64,000 bases of DNA, from NCBI RefSeq assembly GCF_001956295.1, contig NZ_MRTD01000008.1, positions 275,868-339,867 on the forward strand, read 5' to 3'. A model generated the notes under the pieces. That model was given only the letters and a program-made list of their open reading frames with translations, was not told the origin of the DNA and made no database searches. Origin of the DNA: Paenibacillus sp. FSL A5-0031. Its GTDB lineage: Bacteria; Bacillota; Bacilli; Paenibacillales; Paenibacillaceae. This document shows, piece after piece, positions 43,578 through 51,754 of this stretch (position 1 is the first letter of the stretch; the number at the start of each line of letters is the position of its first letter). Position numbers and translations under genes: made by a program.

Positions 43578-44366
43578 CTATACGGATATGACAATTCCAA
43601 AATATTTACGTAATGCTTCCGCATATTCCTCTTGTGTAGAAGGTGTGACTACCAGAACGCCCTCTGCCGTAAATATACGAAACTCTTCGCCTGCGATCGT
43701 ATTTCTTCCTTCAGCTGTCCGAATGGCCGCCATCGGCGTGCTCACAAATATCGAATCTTGTGCATGCTCGCACCAGTAGGAAGTCATAATGAAATCCTGC
43801 GGCAGCTGCGGTTCCTCGGTAAAGGTATAAAGGCGGCTCCATTCCCCCTTCTTCCTCTCCAGCAGCACCCAGCCAAAAAAGGCATCCCGCTCCAGCTGAT
43901 ACGCTTCTTCCTTTTGCTCATGGACGACATTTTCAGCCAATAGAATCGGGTTTCGTGGTGCAATACCGCCTACTCCCACATCGCATAGATACGGCTTTCC
44001 TTCAGCTACTACCTGTAAAATATGATGTCTGCGTTTTGGCGGTGTCTGTGTTTCATCACGCCAGAACCGGGCAAAATAATTCGTCACGTTAAAGCCGAGC
44101 TCGGCTAGCAACCAACCAAACAGTGCATTCAACTCAAAGCAATAGCCACCGCGATGCTTTGTAACGATTTTATTGAACAGGTCGGGAATTTCCAATGATA
44201 GCGGAACAAGGTTTATAATATCTAAGTTTTCGTAGGGTACGGTATGTACATGGCAGTTCTGGAGCTCTGTGAGTGTTGCCAAACTGTTGTCGATCGGGCC
44301 CTTATAACCTATTCGTTCAAGATACGCCAATACTTCAGGTTTCCATTGCTTGTGGTCAACTACCAT
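43578..44366 (-). CDS. Arylamine N-acetyltransferase
   Basis: The 262-residue protein shows the NAT catalytic triad: Cys76 in Arg-Gly-Gly-Tyr-Cys-Phe-Glu, His115 in Arg-Arg-His-His-Ile-Leu, and Asp129 in Leu-Cys-Asp-Val-Gly-Val-Gly-Gly. These enzymes transfer acetyl groups from acetyl-CoA to aromatic amines and hydrazines in the cytoplasm. The length is normal, and the N-terminal Pro-Tyr-Glu-Asn-Leu-Asp is also characteristic. It is a single gene starting at ATG after GAGGGG, with its own terminator. The natural substrate is unknown. Confidence 0.93.
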   Translation of the reverse strand: MVVDHKQWKPEVLAYLERIGYKGPIDNSLATLTELQNCHVHTVPYENLDIINLVPLSLEIPDLFNKIVTKHRGGYCFELNALFGWLLAELGFNVTNYFARFWRDETQTPPKRRHHILQVVAEGKPYLCDVGVGGIAPRNPILLAENVVHEQKEEAYQLERDAFFGWVLLERKKGEWSRLYTFTEEPQLPQDFIMTSYWCEHAQDSIFVSTPMAAIRTAEGRNTIAGEEFRIFTAEGVLVVTPSTQEEYAEALRKYFGIVISV

Positions 44367-44512
44367 TTTATCTACCCCTCGCTGTTCGTAGACTTGTTAT
44401 TTATTTCATCATATCTTCCTGCATCGACTAATGGCAAGACAAGCGCTACAATTAAAGAAAATCAGTAAAATTATTGTATTCAAAATAAATCATATACGGG
44501 AGGCTATTTATT

Positions 44513-45268
44513 TTGGGGACAAAAGATAACTTTACAGGCAAAGCCGCGATTTACTCCGAATACCGTTCCAATTATCCAATGACTTATATTAACTACCTTA
44601 TTCAGAGCAATAGCCTATCACCGGATCATACTGTAGCTGATATTGGTTCCGGCACTGGAATACTTACGAAGCAGCTGCTGGATCAAGATTTAAAGGTCAT
44701 TGCCATTGAACCTAATGAGGATATGAGATCCACCGCAGAAAAAGAATTAAATCATTATGCTAAGTTTACCTCTATAAATGGCGCTGCTGAGCATACGCCG
44801 CTGCAAGGCCAAAGTATTGATTTAATTACGGTTGCCCAAGCCTTTCATTGGTTTGACAAGGAGCAGTTTAAGCTCGAGTGCCAAAGAATACTAAAACCAG
44901 ATGCTAACGTTGCCTTAGTGTGGAATAGCAGAGATGCTTCAAGCAAGCTCGTTATTGAAAACGCAGCGATCTGCCAAAAGTATTGCCCTGCATTTAAAGG
45001 ATTTAGCGGCGGTATCGATAAGACTCCTGACGTGTATGAGCAGTTTTTCCGCAACGGCCGCTATGAATTTAAAGTATTTGAATACCATTTGGAGTTTGAT
45101 TTAGACCATTTTATTGGACGTAATTTATCCGGCTCCTATGCGCCAAAAGAGACTGACGAACAGTATGAACCGTTTATTCAATCCCTCTCCGAGCTGTATG
45201 CAAAATACAGCAAAAACGATGTGCTTATCATGCCGAATCTAACACGCAGCTATATGGGTAACGTCTAA
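44513..45268 (+). CDS. Class I SAM-dependent methyltransferase
   Basis: The product has the SAM-binding motif I Val-Ala-Asp-Ile-Gly-Ser-Gly-Thr-Gly (about 41-49) and the acidic motif II Val-Ile-Ala-Ile-Glu-Pro-Asn. The later Ala-Gln-Ala-Phe-His-Trp-Phe-Asp is typical of the UbiE/methyltransferase-11/25 group. The start is TTG at 44513, nine bases after GGGAGG. Substrate is unknown. It is a stand-alone gene followed by a terminator. Confidence 0.9.
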   Translation: MGTKDNFTGKAAIYSEYRSNYPMTYINYLIQSNSLSPDHTVADIGSGTGILTKQLLDQDLKVIAIEPNEDMRSTAEKELNHYAKFTSINGAAEHTPLQGQSIDLITVAQAFHWFDKEQFKLECQRILKPDANVALVWNSRDASSKLVIENAAICQKYCPAFKGFSGGIDKTPDVYEQFFRNGRYEFKVFEYHLEFDLDHFIGRNLSGSYAPKETDEQYEPFIQSLSELYAKYSKNDVLIMPNLTRSYMGNV

Positions 45269-45302
45269 ATCAAGTAATAACGTACTGCTATATATCTGTA
45301 AG

Positions 45303-45350
45303 GGGCTGTCCCAAAAGTAGAAATCTACATTTGGAACAGCCCTTGTTTTG
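45303..45350 (+). terminator. Intrinsic terminator after the methyltransferase gene
   Basis: GGGCTGT...CCAAA...GTAGA pairs with TCTAC...TTTGG...ACAGCCC (45303-45342), followed by TTGTTTTG. The sequence is close to the terminator at 43484-43532. Confidence 0.85.
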
Positions 45351-45705
45351 TTTATGGAGGCTTAGACAAAGCGAATGCCAGAGTGAATCGCTTTTAACAA
45401 GGCGGTCCTTTGCCCGGAATTTGTATGGACCTATCGCTTACGAACCCAGTAGCTCTTATTTAAGCCATACGTAACGGAATAAAAATGTAACGAACTCCAG
45501 CGTCGCTATTTCGAGAAAAACAGCTCCTAACCCCTCACACAGCAACCTATAACGTTAATAAGGTTCGTTAAAACTTAAAAGATGCAGTCTTTGACCTAAT
45601 AAGCATAATACGATTCGTTAGAGAAGTGATTAGCTGAAATTATCTGCTTACTAAATTTGAGAAACCATAAAAAATTGAGTAAACTATAGGTAATAAAGGA
45701 GGCGT
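45351..45705. other. Intergenic region without a supported gene
   Basis: About 355 bases. I see no ribosome-site-supported ORF. The words TAACGAA, GTTCGTTA and ATTCGTTAG recur in both orientations, which suggests a decayed repeat rather than coding DNA. The end of the stretch must hold the promoter of the luciferase-like gene, but no clear -35/-10 pair was found. Confidence 0.4.
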
Positions 45706-45711
45706 ATGCTT

Positions 45712-46785
45712 ATGGCCGATTTGGCAGCAAATATGGAAATTGGAATCAGTACTTTTTTGGAAACGACACCGGACCCGGTGACAGGAGTAATCATGAGCCA
45801 TGCTGAACGTCTGCGCAATGCGGTTGAGGAGATTGTGCTCGCAGATCAAGCTGGACTAGATGTTTATGGTATTGGGGAGCATCACCGTGCTGATTACGCG
45901 GGCACTGCGCCTGCGGTTGTACTGGCAGCAGCAGCTCCGATGACCAAAAACATTAGACTTACTAGCGCCGTTACCGTTCTGTCCTCAGACGACCCGGTTC
46001 GTGTATTTCAACAGTTTTCCACACTAGATGGCCTCTCGAACGGCAGAGCCGAAATTATGGCAGGACGGGGATCATTTATTGAATCCTTCCCGCTATTTGG
46101 GTACAGCTTAGAAGATTATGATGAATTGTTTGAAGAGAAGCTAGAGCTGCTTCTTGCTATCAGAGATTCCGAAAAGGTCAATTGGCGCGGTGGACATCGT
46201 CCTGCTATTCATAATCTACCTGTATACCCGCGGCCAGTTCAGAGCCCGCTTCCCGTTTGGATCGCAAGCGGCGGCAACGCACAATCTGCAATTCGCGCAG
46301 GCTTGCTCGGCCTTCCTATCGCCTTCGCTATTATTGGCGGGATGCCTGAAAATTTTGCACCGCTGGTCGATCTTTACAAGGAGGCAGCTGCAAAAGCTGG
46401 ACATGATCCCAGCAAGCTGCAAATCGCCACACATTCCCACGGTTTTGTTGGCGAAACAACGGAGCAAGCAGCCGATTTATTTTTCCCGCCAACTCAGGCA
46501 CAGATGAATGTCATTGGACGTGAACGCGGCTGGGGGCAGCATTACAGCCGTGCAGCTTATGACTCTGCCCGCAGCCTTCGAGGCGCTTTATATGTGGGTG
46601 ATTCTGAATATGTTGCGGAGAAAATTCTTTTGCTGCGCAAAAATCTAGGGGTCACTCGATTCTTCCTGCATGTGAATGTAGGTACGATGCCGCACCGCGA
46701 GGTACTTCGAGCCATTGAACTGCTCGGCACCAAGGTCGCCCCCATTGTACGCAAGGAGCTTGCAAGAAGCGAAGGAAAGCAATAA
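45712..46785 (+). CDS. LLM-class flavin-dependent monooxygenase (luciferase-like)
   Basis: The protein belongs to the bacterial luciferase-like monooxygenases, TIM-barrel flavin enzymes. Typical segments are Gly-Ile-Gly-Glu-His-His-Arg near residue 50, [15 protein letters not shown], and Gly-Arg-Gly-Ser-Phe, followed by Pro-Val-Trp-Ile-Ala-Ser-Gly. An ATG at 45706 lies only three bases from AAAGGAGG. The next ATG at 45712 has nine bases of spacing and is chosen (357 residues). Substrate is unknown. It is followed by a terminator, then a Crp/Fnr regulator gene. Confidence 0.9.
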   Translation: MADLAANMEIGISTFLETTPDPVTGVIMSHAERLRNAVEEIVLADQAGLDVYGIGEHHRADYAGTAPAVVLAAAAPMTKNIRLTSAVTVLSSDDPVRVFQQFSTLDGLSNGRAEIMAGRGSFIESFPLFGYSLEDYDELFEEKLELLLAIRDSEKVNWRGGHRPAIHNLPVYPRPVQSPLPVWIASGGNAQSAIRAGLLGLPIAFAIIGGMPENFAPLVDLYKEAAAKAGHDPSKLQIATHSHGFVGETTEQAADLFFPPTQAQMNVIGRERGWGQHYSRAAYDSARSLRGALYVGDSEYVAEKILLLRKNLGVTRFFLHVNVGTMPHREVLRAIELLGTKVAPIVRKELARSEGKQ

Positions 46786-46811
46786 GGAAGATAGCCATTA
46801 TCTAAAAATAG

Positions 46812-46848
46812 AAGTGTGCGGGCCTGAGATGCCAGTGCACTTTTTTTA
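46812..46848 (+). terminator. Intrinsic terminator after the monooxygenase gene
   Basis: AAGTGTGCGGGC pairs with GCCAGTGCACTT (one or two mismatches) and is followed by seven T residues. Confidence 0.85.
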
Positions 46849-46929
46849 GGTTAGGTAAATCTTCTAATAAAAGGAAAAACGAAAAAGACAAAGAAATAGT
46901 ACACAATCCGATACTTAAGGAGCTTGTGT

Positions 46930-47607
46930 ATGAATCATCTTTCTCGCAAACAAATACAGCAAATTCAGCATATGTTTCCCACATTCGCCCATCTTCCAGC
47001 AGAGAGCTGGGAAGCTGCACAGCTATTATCCATTAATCCGGCTACCTCGCATTCCATTCGCGAAGGCCATATTTTGCAGCATGCTATGTTTATTGTCAGC
47101 GGTCAAATTCGAGTGTTTAAGCTGAGTCAAACAGGCAGAGAAATTACTTTATACCGGGTGCATAGCGGTCAGTGCTGCGTCCTTATGATGGCAAGCATAT
47201 TGGGTGAGACTGAATATGAAGCATCGGTAGCCATAGAGGAGGAAACGGACGTGTTGCTGCTGCCCGTTTCCGTATTTCGAGAATGGATGAACACAATCAA
47301 ACCCATTAGGCAATATATTTATAAACAATTTATTGATCGAATGACGAATGTGACAAAGCTGCTGGAAAATGTCGCTTTCCAGCCTCTCCCTTATCGCATT
47401 GCGGACTATTTAATTTCGGAATCTGTGAAGGGCGATTGCTTGCGGCTTACTCATGAACAACTAGCTATAGAAATTGGGACATCACGCGAGGTCATTACCC
47501 GCATTTTAAAAAGCTTCGCGGAGCAAGGAACGATTGCATTAAGCAGAGGAAAGATCACCATATTGGATCGCGGCATCTTAAACCGTATAATAGAACAGCA
47601 TTTGTGA
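46930..47607 (+). CDS. Crp/Fnr-family transcription regulator
   Basis: The 225-residue protein has an N-terminal cyclic-nucleotide-binding-type beta barrel (about 20-135) and a C-terminal winged helix (Leu-Thr-His-Glu-Gln-Leu-Ala-Ile-Glu-Ile-Gly-Thr-Ser-Arg-Glu-Val-Ile-Thr-Arg). It lacks an N-terminal Fe-S cysteine cluster like that of Fnr; Cys residues are few (one Gln-Cys-Cys pair in the barrel). It may sense redox or a small ligand. A TTG at 46924 is too close to AAGGAG, so the ATG at 46930, seven bases away, is the start. A palindrome at its stop codon suggests it controls the AhpD-like gene that follows. Confidence 0.9.
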   Translation: MNHLSRKQIQQIQHMFPTFAHLPAESWEAAQLLSINPATSHSIREGHILQHAMFIVSGQIRVFKLSQTGREITLYRVHSGQCCVLMMASILGETEYEASVAIEEETDVLLLPVSVFREWMNTIKPIRQYIYKQFIDRMTNVTKLLENVAFQPLPYRIADYLISESVKGDCLRLTHEQLAIEIGTSREVITRILKSFAEQGTIALSRGKITILDRGILNRIIEQHL

Positions 47608-47616
47608 CAATGTCAC
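47604..47616 (+). promoter_or_regulatory. Probable Crp/Fnr-type operator
   Basis: GTGACAATGTCAC is a perfect palindrome about the central A. With a promoter CTGAGA (47617-47622) and TACAAT (47639-47644), and a start near 47651, its centre lies at about -41.5, the class II activator position used by Crp/Fnr proteins. It overlaps the stop codon of the Crp/Fnr gene. Confidence 0.55.
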
Positions 47617-47644
47617 TGAGATTTGAATCGCTCTCCCCTACAAT
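47617..47644 (+). promoter_or_regulatory. Predicted promoter of the AhpD-like gene
   Basis: Weak -35 CTGAGA and -10 TACAAT are separated by 16 bases. The weak -35 fits an activator-dependent promoter with the operator directly upstream. Confidence 0.4.
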
Positions 47645-47679
47645 TAATAAGAGATCAATTTTGTTTAACGGGAGGGTAT

Positions 47680-48072
47680 ATGATGACTCATTATTATGAT
47701 CGTTCGAATTTAAGCCGGATTCCAGAGCTGATTAAGCTCGTTCCGCAGGCTGCAGGTTCCTTTTTAGCTTTTGAAAAAGACGTTTATCATGCTTCTGATG
47801 CCATACCTGCAAAAATGAAAGAGCTCATTGCTGTAGCCGTTGCTCACGTGACAGGATGCCCCTATTGCATTGATGTGCATGTGAAGAAATGCAAGGAGCT
47901 AGGAGGCACGCGGGAGGAAATAGTAGAGGCCGTTTTGGTTGCAGCATCCACAAGAGCAGGCGCCATTCTCAGCCATGCGACCCATGCCTTAATCTCATTT
48001 GAAGAAGCCGATGACAAACGATCACGCAAGGAAGCAGACCAATCATCCTCAACACCGGACTGTTTCTGTTAA
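47680..48072 (+). CDS. AhpD-like / carboxymuconolactone decarboxylase-family protein
   Basis: The protein (130 residues from 47680) has the AhpD/CMD-family redox site Cys60-Pro-Tyr-Cys63...His67 in Thr-Gly-Cys-Pro-Tyr-Cys-Ile-Asp-Val-His. Proteins with this Cys-x-x-Cys-x-x-x-His motif act as alkylhydroperoxidase-like thiol reductants. A C-terminal charged tail ends Cys-Phe-Cys, an unusual extra pair that could bind metal. The ATG-ATG pair at 47680/47683 lies just after GGGAGGG; either may be used, while the longer frame to 47623 has no ribosome site. It follows a Crp/Fnr gene and a matching palindrome, suggesting oxidative-stress control. Confidence 0.88.
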   Translation: MMTHYYDRSNLSRIPELIKLVPQAAGSFLAFEKDVYHASDAIPAKMKELIAVAVAHVTGCPYCIDVHVKKCKELGGTREEIVEAVLVAASTRAGAILSHATHALISFEEADDKRSRKEADQSSSTPDCFC

Positions 48073-48094
48073 GTTTATTTCTTCAAAATAAAAA

Positions 48095-48130
48095 GCAGCA
48101 GCCCCCGCTTGTTATCGTGGGGGCTGCGTC
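48095..48130. terminator. Bidirectional terminator between the AhpD-like and GH43 genes
   Basis: GCAGCCCCCGC (48098-48108) and GTGGGGGCTGC (48117-48127) form a strong GC stem. The minus strand continues TGCTTTTTATTTT, so it acts best for the GH43 operon; the plus side has few T residues. Confidence 0.8.
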
Positions 48131-48138
48131 ATATTCTA

Positions 48139-49464
48139 TTAATCCAGAAACGGGCCAACCGTTATGCTTTCGACACTAATCTCGCCATTGCCGCCTGTGA
48201 GTCTAATGATATTATCATCACCTGGCTCTAGCCGAACGGTAATGCTAGCAAGACCGCTATAGTCCAGCAGACTTCCTGTCGACAGTGCATTAAGCAAGGA
48301 ATAATCATGACCATTCACGGTCAGGTTCAGTTTGGCGAGTCGCTCTGCTGTTGCATAACGAATATGAATGGCCGCTCTTCCGCCTTTTTCTCCGTCGATA
48401 GGTTGAAACTCACAATAAGAGCCCGCGGTATCCAAGCGATTAACAACACTTTCTCCTTGCTCGTTTGTTTCAACAACCGCTCCTCCGTCCACACGGCTGG
48501 CAGAGTAGGTTTTCTGATTTGTGTTAGGAGCCGGAGCATCACCTACAGGCTTGACGCCTTCTTTGGTTTGAACGACGGTCTGGATCGTTCCATCTTCATT
48601 AAAATACAAATAATCTATACACATGCTTCTTAAATTGCCTTGGCCCGAAATTTCCTGATTGTGATAAAACAAATACCACTGCCCCTTAAACTCCGCAACT
48701 GAACCGTGAGTAGTTGAGCAGCCAGTCGGCTCCAGAAAAATACCTCTATAGGTCCATGGTCCAAGCGGGTGCTTGCTGGTAGCATATCTCATGCGGTTGT
48801 TTCCATCTAAATTATCGGCGTAGGTCAGATAGTAGAGGTCAGCCCTTTTGAAAACCCAAGCTGCCTCATGAAAATCCTCCAGTCCTTCCATCTCGCGCAT
48901 CTCGCCGTTAATGGACATCATATCGTCGTTCAGCTCGCCGCCCTCGCATCTGCTGCCCCCGCCGTAATACATATAAGCACGTCCATCATCATCAACGAGC
49001 ACGCACGGATCAATGAGTGCAAATCCGCCCAGTCCCGAGATATAACCTTGATCCTTAAAACCGCTTCCTGGTTTTTGACTGGTTGCCACACCGATTTTCC
49101 ATGTATTATTCCAATCTGATCCGCTGGGATGCGGGTAATAGAAATAATAGGTTCCGTTTCTGTAGGCACAATCGGGCGCCCACATGAAGCCGCCTTCCGG
49201 CCTGCCCCATGCTACATCGTCCGAACGAAGAATTTCACCCTCATCCAACCAGTTCACCATATCGGAAGAGGAGTACACATGGTATCGATCCATTAAATCA
49301 CAGCCTCTTGCCGGATCCATATCATGTGAAGCATAAATATAAACCTTGCCGTCCTCCCAAACATGAGCAGAAGGGTCAGCCGTATATATTGTAGTTATTA
49401 TCGGATTTTGAGATGTTAATTTCACACGTTCACGTTCTACTGGAATACCTTCATTTTTTATCAT
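48139..49464 (-). CDS. Glycoside hydrolase family 43 (arabinofuranosidase/xylosidase type) with C-terminal CBM6-like domain
   Basis: Residues about 1-320 form a five-bladed GH43 domain. Candidate catalytic residues are the base Asp in Tyr-Thr-Ala-Asp-Pro-Ser-Ala-His-Val, the pKa-tuning Asp in Leu-Ile-Asp-Pro-Cys-Val-Leu-Val-Asp, and the acid Glu in Phe-His-Glu-Ala-Ala-Trp. The C-terminal ~110 residues look like a CBM6-type beta sandwich. No signal peptide is seen, so it probably cleaves imported oligosaccharides. The frame extends to 49512, but the ATG at 49464, nine bases after GAGGAG, is preferred (441 residues). It is the last gene of the block led by the permeases, about 210 bases after the sugar-kinase-like gene. 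Confidence 0.9.
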   Translation of the reverse strand: MIKNEGIPVERERVKLTSQNPIITTIYTADPSAHVWEDGKVYIYASHDMDPARGCDLMDRYHVYSSSDMVNWLDEGEILRSDDVAWGRPEGGFMWAPDCAYRNGTYYFYYPHPSGSDWNNTWKIGVATSQKPGSGFKDQGYISGLGGFALIDPCVLVDDDGRAYMYYGGGSRCEGGELNDDMMSINGEMREMEGLEDFHEAAWVFKRADLYYLTYADNLDGNNRMRYATSKHPLGPWTYRGIFLEPTGCSTTHGSVAEFKGQWYLFYHNQEISGQGNLRSMCIDYLYFNEDGTIQTVVQTKEGVKPVGDAPAPNTNQKTYSASRVDGGAVVETNEQGESVVNRLDTAGSYCEFQPIDGEKGGRAAIHIRYATAERLAKLNLTVNGHDYSLLNALSTGSLLDYSGLASITVRLEPGDDNIIRLTGGNGEISVESITVGPFLD

Positions 49465-49632
49465 GTTCATATACTCCTCGCTCTCCAGCCTATATTTTAT
49501 AAACTTAACCAAATGATTAGCTTACTCCAGCATAACTCGACTTACCTATACGTCACCATGAGACGATATTAAACAATCTAGTCGATTTGAATAGCATCTT
49601 CGTATCCCACGTTTATTACATTTGTTTTAAAA

Positions 49633-49670
49633 GGCCAAAAAAAAAAAGAGCACCATCAACGGTGCCCTCC
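49633..49670 (-). terminator. Intrinsic terminator after the BadF-type kinase gene
   Basis: GAGCACCATCAACGGTGCCCTC forms a stem (AGAGCACC / GGTGCCCTC side). On the minus strand it is followed by eleven T residues. Read-through would be needed to reach GH43, which may have its own promoter. Confidence 0.9.
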
Positions 49671-49677
49671 AAAAAAA

Positions 49678-50649
49678 TCAATAACTATATTCCGACACGG
49701 ATCTTAAACGGTCGTAGACTTCACGCGGCAGCGTATTCCCTTCAGCTTCAAAAGCAAGCCACACCGCTCCGACAACCGGCTCAATCTCGAGCTTAACTAA
49801 TGATGCATCTGGAGCACAGCTTTTGACAGCCTGTTCGATATACGGGTGAATAAAACTTGCCTCTCCCCTAGTAAGTACGCTGCCAGCAAGGACAACATCG
49901 AACTTGTCCGCCTCCATCCTCAGACGTTGAATGACAGCCCGCGCCGACTTGCCCAGTTCCTCCCCCTGCACTCGCAAAATCGTTAATGCAACCTTATCTC
50001 CCTGTTCTGCTGCTTGAAACAGCAGCTTTACCGTTCTAAGCGGAGGTGTTTTATCGTGATTCAAATAATCATTGAACATGCTCTCCACACTGTCGTAGCC
50101 TTGGTCCTGCAGCAGGAGGTTCGTCAATATAGTCGGCCGCTCGCGCCCATCCCAAGCCCGGATAACCGAGCGGAAAGCTTCAATGCCTAAGTCGCTGCCG
50201 CCGCCGAAATCTCCGAAAGCATAAGAGAAGCCTCCACACTGATAAAACTCATTCCGAGAGTTAACGCCCGCGCTGTTCGTTCCGGCACCACAAATCAGTA
50301 CAACGCCATACGGCTGATCCGTTCCCGCTCGAAGAGCTATCGCTGTATCGCAATTCACTTCATGCTTCGCAAATCCCAGTTCTGCGATCATAGGTCTCAA
50401 TATTTCATAATCCGCTTCCCTGTCAGCACCAGCTAAACCAAAATAAGCGAACTGAATGTCACTGTGTACTACATTTGCTTCGCGTAATGCCATCTCAACC
50501 GATTCGCGTATATTGCGTTTGGCCGCCTCATAATCAACCTGATGATTGCCGTTCCCGCTATTCCCTTTTCCTACAATTCTGCCCGACTCATCTGTAATTA
50601 GCGTGTACGTTTTGCTGCCGCCGCCATCTACACCCAAGTAATATTTCAA
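49678..50649 (-). CDS. BadF/BadG-type ATPase, N-acetylglucosamine-kinase-like sugar kinase
   Basis: The 323-residue protein has the ASKHA-fold phosphate-1 motif Leu-Gly-Val-Asp-Gly-Gly-Gly-Ser-Lys-Thr (about 4-13) and a phosphate-2-like Ile-Cys-Gly-Ala-Gly-Thr-Asn-Ser. It ends with adenosine-motif glycines (Val-Leu-Ala-Gly-Ser-Val). In sugar operons members of the BadF/BadG group act as GlcNAc/glucosamine kinases, while others are ATPases of anaerobic reductases; the context here favours a sugar kinase. The frame opens at a GTG at 50658 within the ribosome site; the TTG at 50649, eight bases after GGGAG, is the start. It is downstream of LacI (28 bases), probably in the same operon. Confidence 0.82.
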   Translation of the reverse strand: MKYYLGVDGGGSKTYTLITDESGRIVGKGNSGNGNHQVDYEAAKRNIRESVEMALREANVVHSDIQFAYFGLAGADREADYEILRPMIAELGFAKHEVNCDTAIALRAGTDQPYGVVLICGAGTNSAGVNSRNEFYQCGGFSYAFGDFGGGSDLGIEAFRSVIRAWDGRERPTILTNLLLQDQGYDSVESMFNDYLNHDKTPPLRTVKLLFQAAEQGDKVALTILRVQGEELGKSARAVIQRLRMEADKFDVVLAGSVLTRGEASFIHPYIEQAVKSCAPDASLVKLEIEPVVGAVWLAFEAEGNTLPREVYDRLRSVSEYSY

Positions 50650-50677
50650 CGGATACACTCCCTTGATTTCATGTTTG

Positions 50678-51670
50678 TTATTGCCTCAAAGAAGTTGTCT
50701 CCCGAATAACTAGCTCTGGGCTCAATTGAACAGTGACATTTCTTTTGGCTGCACCGCTTATGCTCTTCAGCAGCAGTTCAACCCCCATCCTTCCAATTTG
50801 CGCGGCCGGCTGGCGCATCGTCGTCAGCTTCGGGTGAAACTCCGTGGCAAGAATCTGATCATCAAACCCAATGATCGAAATTTGCTGAGGTATCCGAATT
50901 CCTTCAATTATAAAAGCATTCATAGCGCCGAGCGCCATATTATCATCGGACGCAAATACCGCAGTCGGCAGTCTGCCAGCGTCCATCCAGCTCCGAGCAA
51001 TTCGATAGCCCGTAGATATTTCAAAATCTCCGCGCTCCACACAGAAGGGTGTTATGCCCGCTTCTTCCAATGCGGCATAGTATCCTCGTTCACGCTCTCG
51101 ACTGCTCAGAAACAGCTCTGGACCACTAATATGCGCGATATCCCTGTGCCCCAAATCGATTAAATGTTTGGTTGCTTCATATCCACCATAAAAATTGTCT
51201 ACGATGACAGAGGTAGCTGGCGAATTCATCTGTTGATTATCGAGCATGACAAATGGAATTCGGTTTCTCTTAAGCTCTAGTACGTACTCATCCTCACGTA
51301 TGGGTGACAATAAGATGACGCCATCGACACGTCCTTCCTGAAATAATGATCGATGGATGTGATCGTCTTCTTCTGTTGAAATTGATAAAGCAAGAAAATA
51401 GCCATTTTCCGCAAGCCGATCATTAACCTCCTTCACGACCGCATCGAGAAATGAGTCATGCAAAGTTGTTAACGCTAGTCCGATTATGCCTGTTTTTCCT
51501 CGTGCAAGACTCCTTGCAGACGCATTAGGGTGATAATCAAGCTCCTTCATAGCCTGAAGAACCCGCTCCCGGTTGCTCTTTCTGACACTTGGCAAATTGT
51601 TTAATACCCTTGATACCGTCACAATGGATAATCCTGATTTTTTGGCAACGTCCACAATGCTTACCTTCAT
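50678..51670 (-). CDS. LacI-family repressor (paralog 1)
   Basis: The protein has an N-terminal LacI helix-turn-helix (Ile-Val-Asp-Val-Ala-Lys-Lys-Ser-Gly-Leu-Ser-Ile-Val-Thr-Val-Ser-Arg-Val-Leu-Asn), a hinge with Ala-Ser-Ala-Arg-Ser-Leu-Ala, and a sugar-binding core (Gly-Ile-Ile-Gly-Leu; Asp-Gly-Val-Ile-Leu-Leu-Ser-Pro; Ile-Ile-Gly-Phe-Asp-Asp), 330 residues in all. It lies in the importer operon between the binding protein and the sugar kinase. It is closely similar to the LacI protein at 56120-57118, almost identical in the DNA-reading helix, so both may bind the same operator. Autogenous repression of the operon is likely. Confidence 0.93.
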   Translation of the reverse strand: MKVSIVDVAKKSGLSIVTVSRVLNNLPSVRKSNRERVLQAMKELDYHPNASARSLARGKTGIIGLALTTLHDSFLDAVVKEVNDRLAENGYFLALSISTEEDDHIHRSLFQEGRVDGVILLSPIREDEYVLELKRNRIPFVMLDNQQMNSPATSVIVDNFYGGYEATKHLIDLGHRDIAHISGPELFLSSRERERGYYAALEEAGITPFCVERGDFEISTGYRIARSWMDAGRLPTAVFASDDNMALGAMNAFIIEGIRIPQQISIIGFDDQILATEFHPKLTTMRQPAAQIGRMGVELLLKSISGAAKRNVTVQLSPELVIRETTSLRQ

Positions 51671-51754
51671 AAGAACGCCTTCCTCAGACTAGTAGTAATC
51701 ATGCTTTGTATAAAATGGAGGGGAGCAGCCTCAATCGCCCCTCCCCTTAACCCA

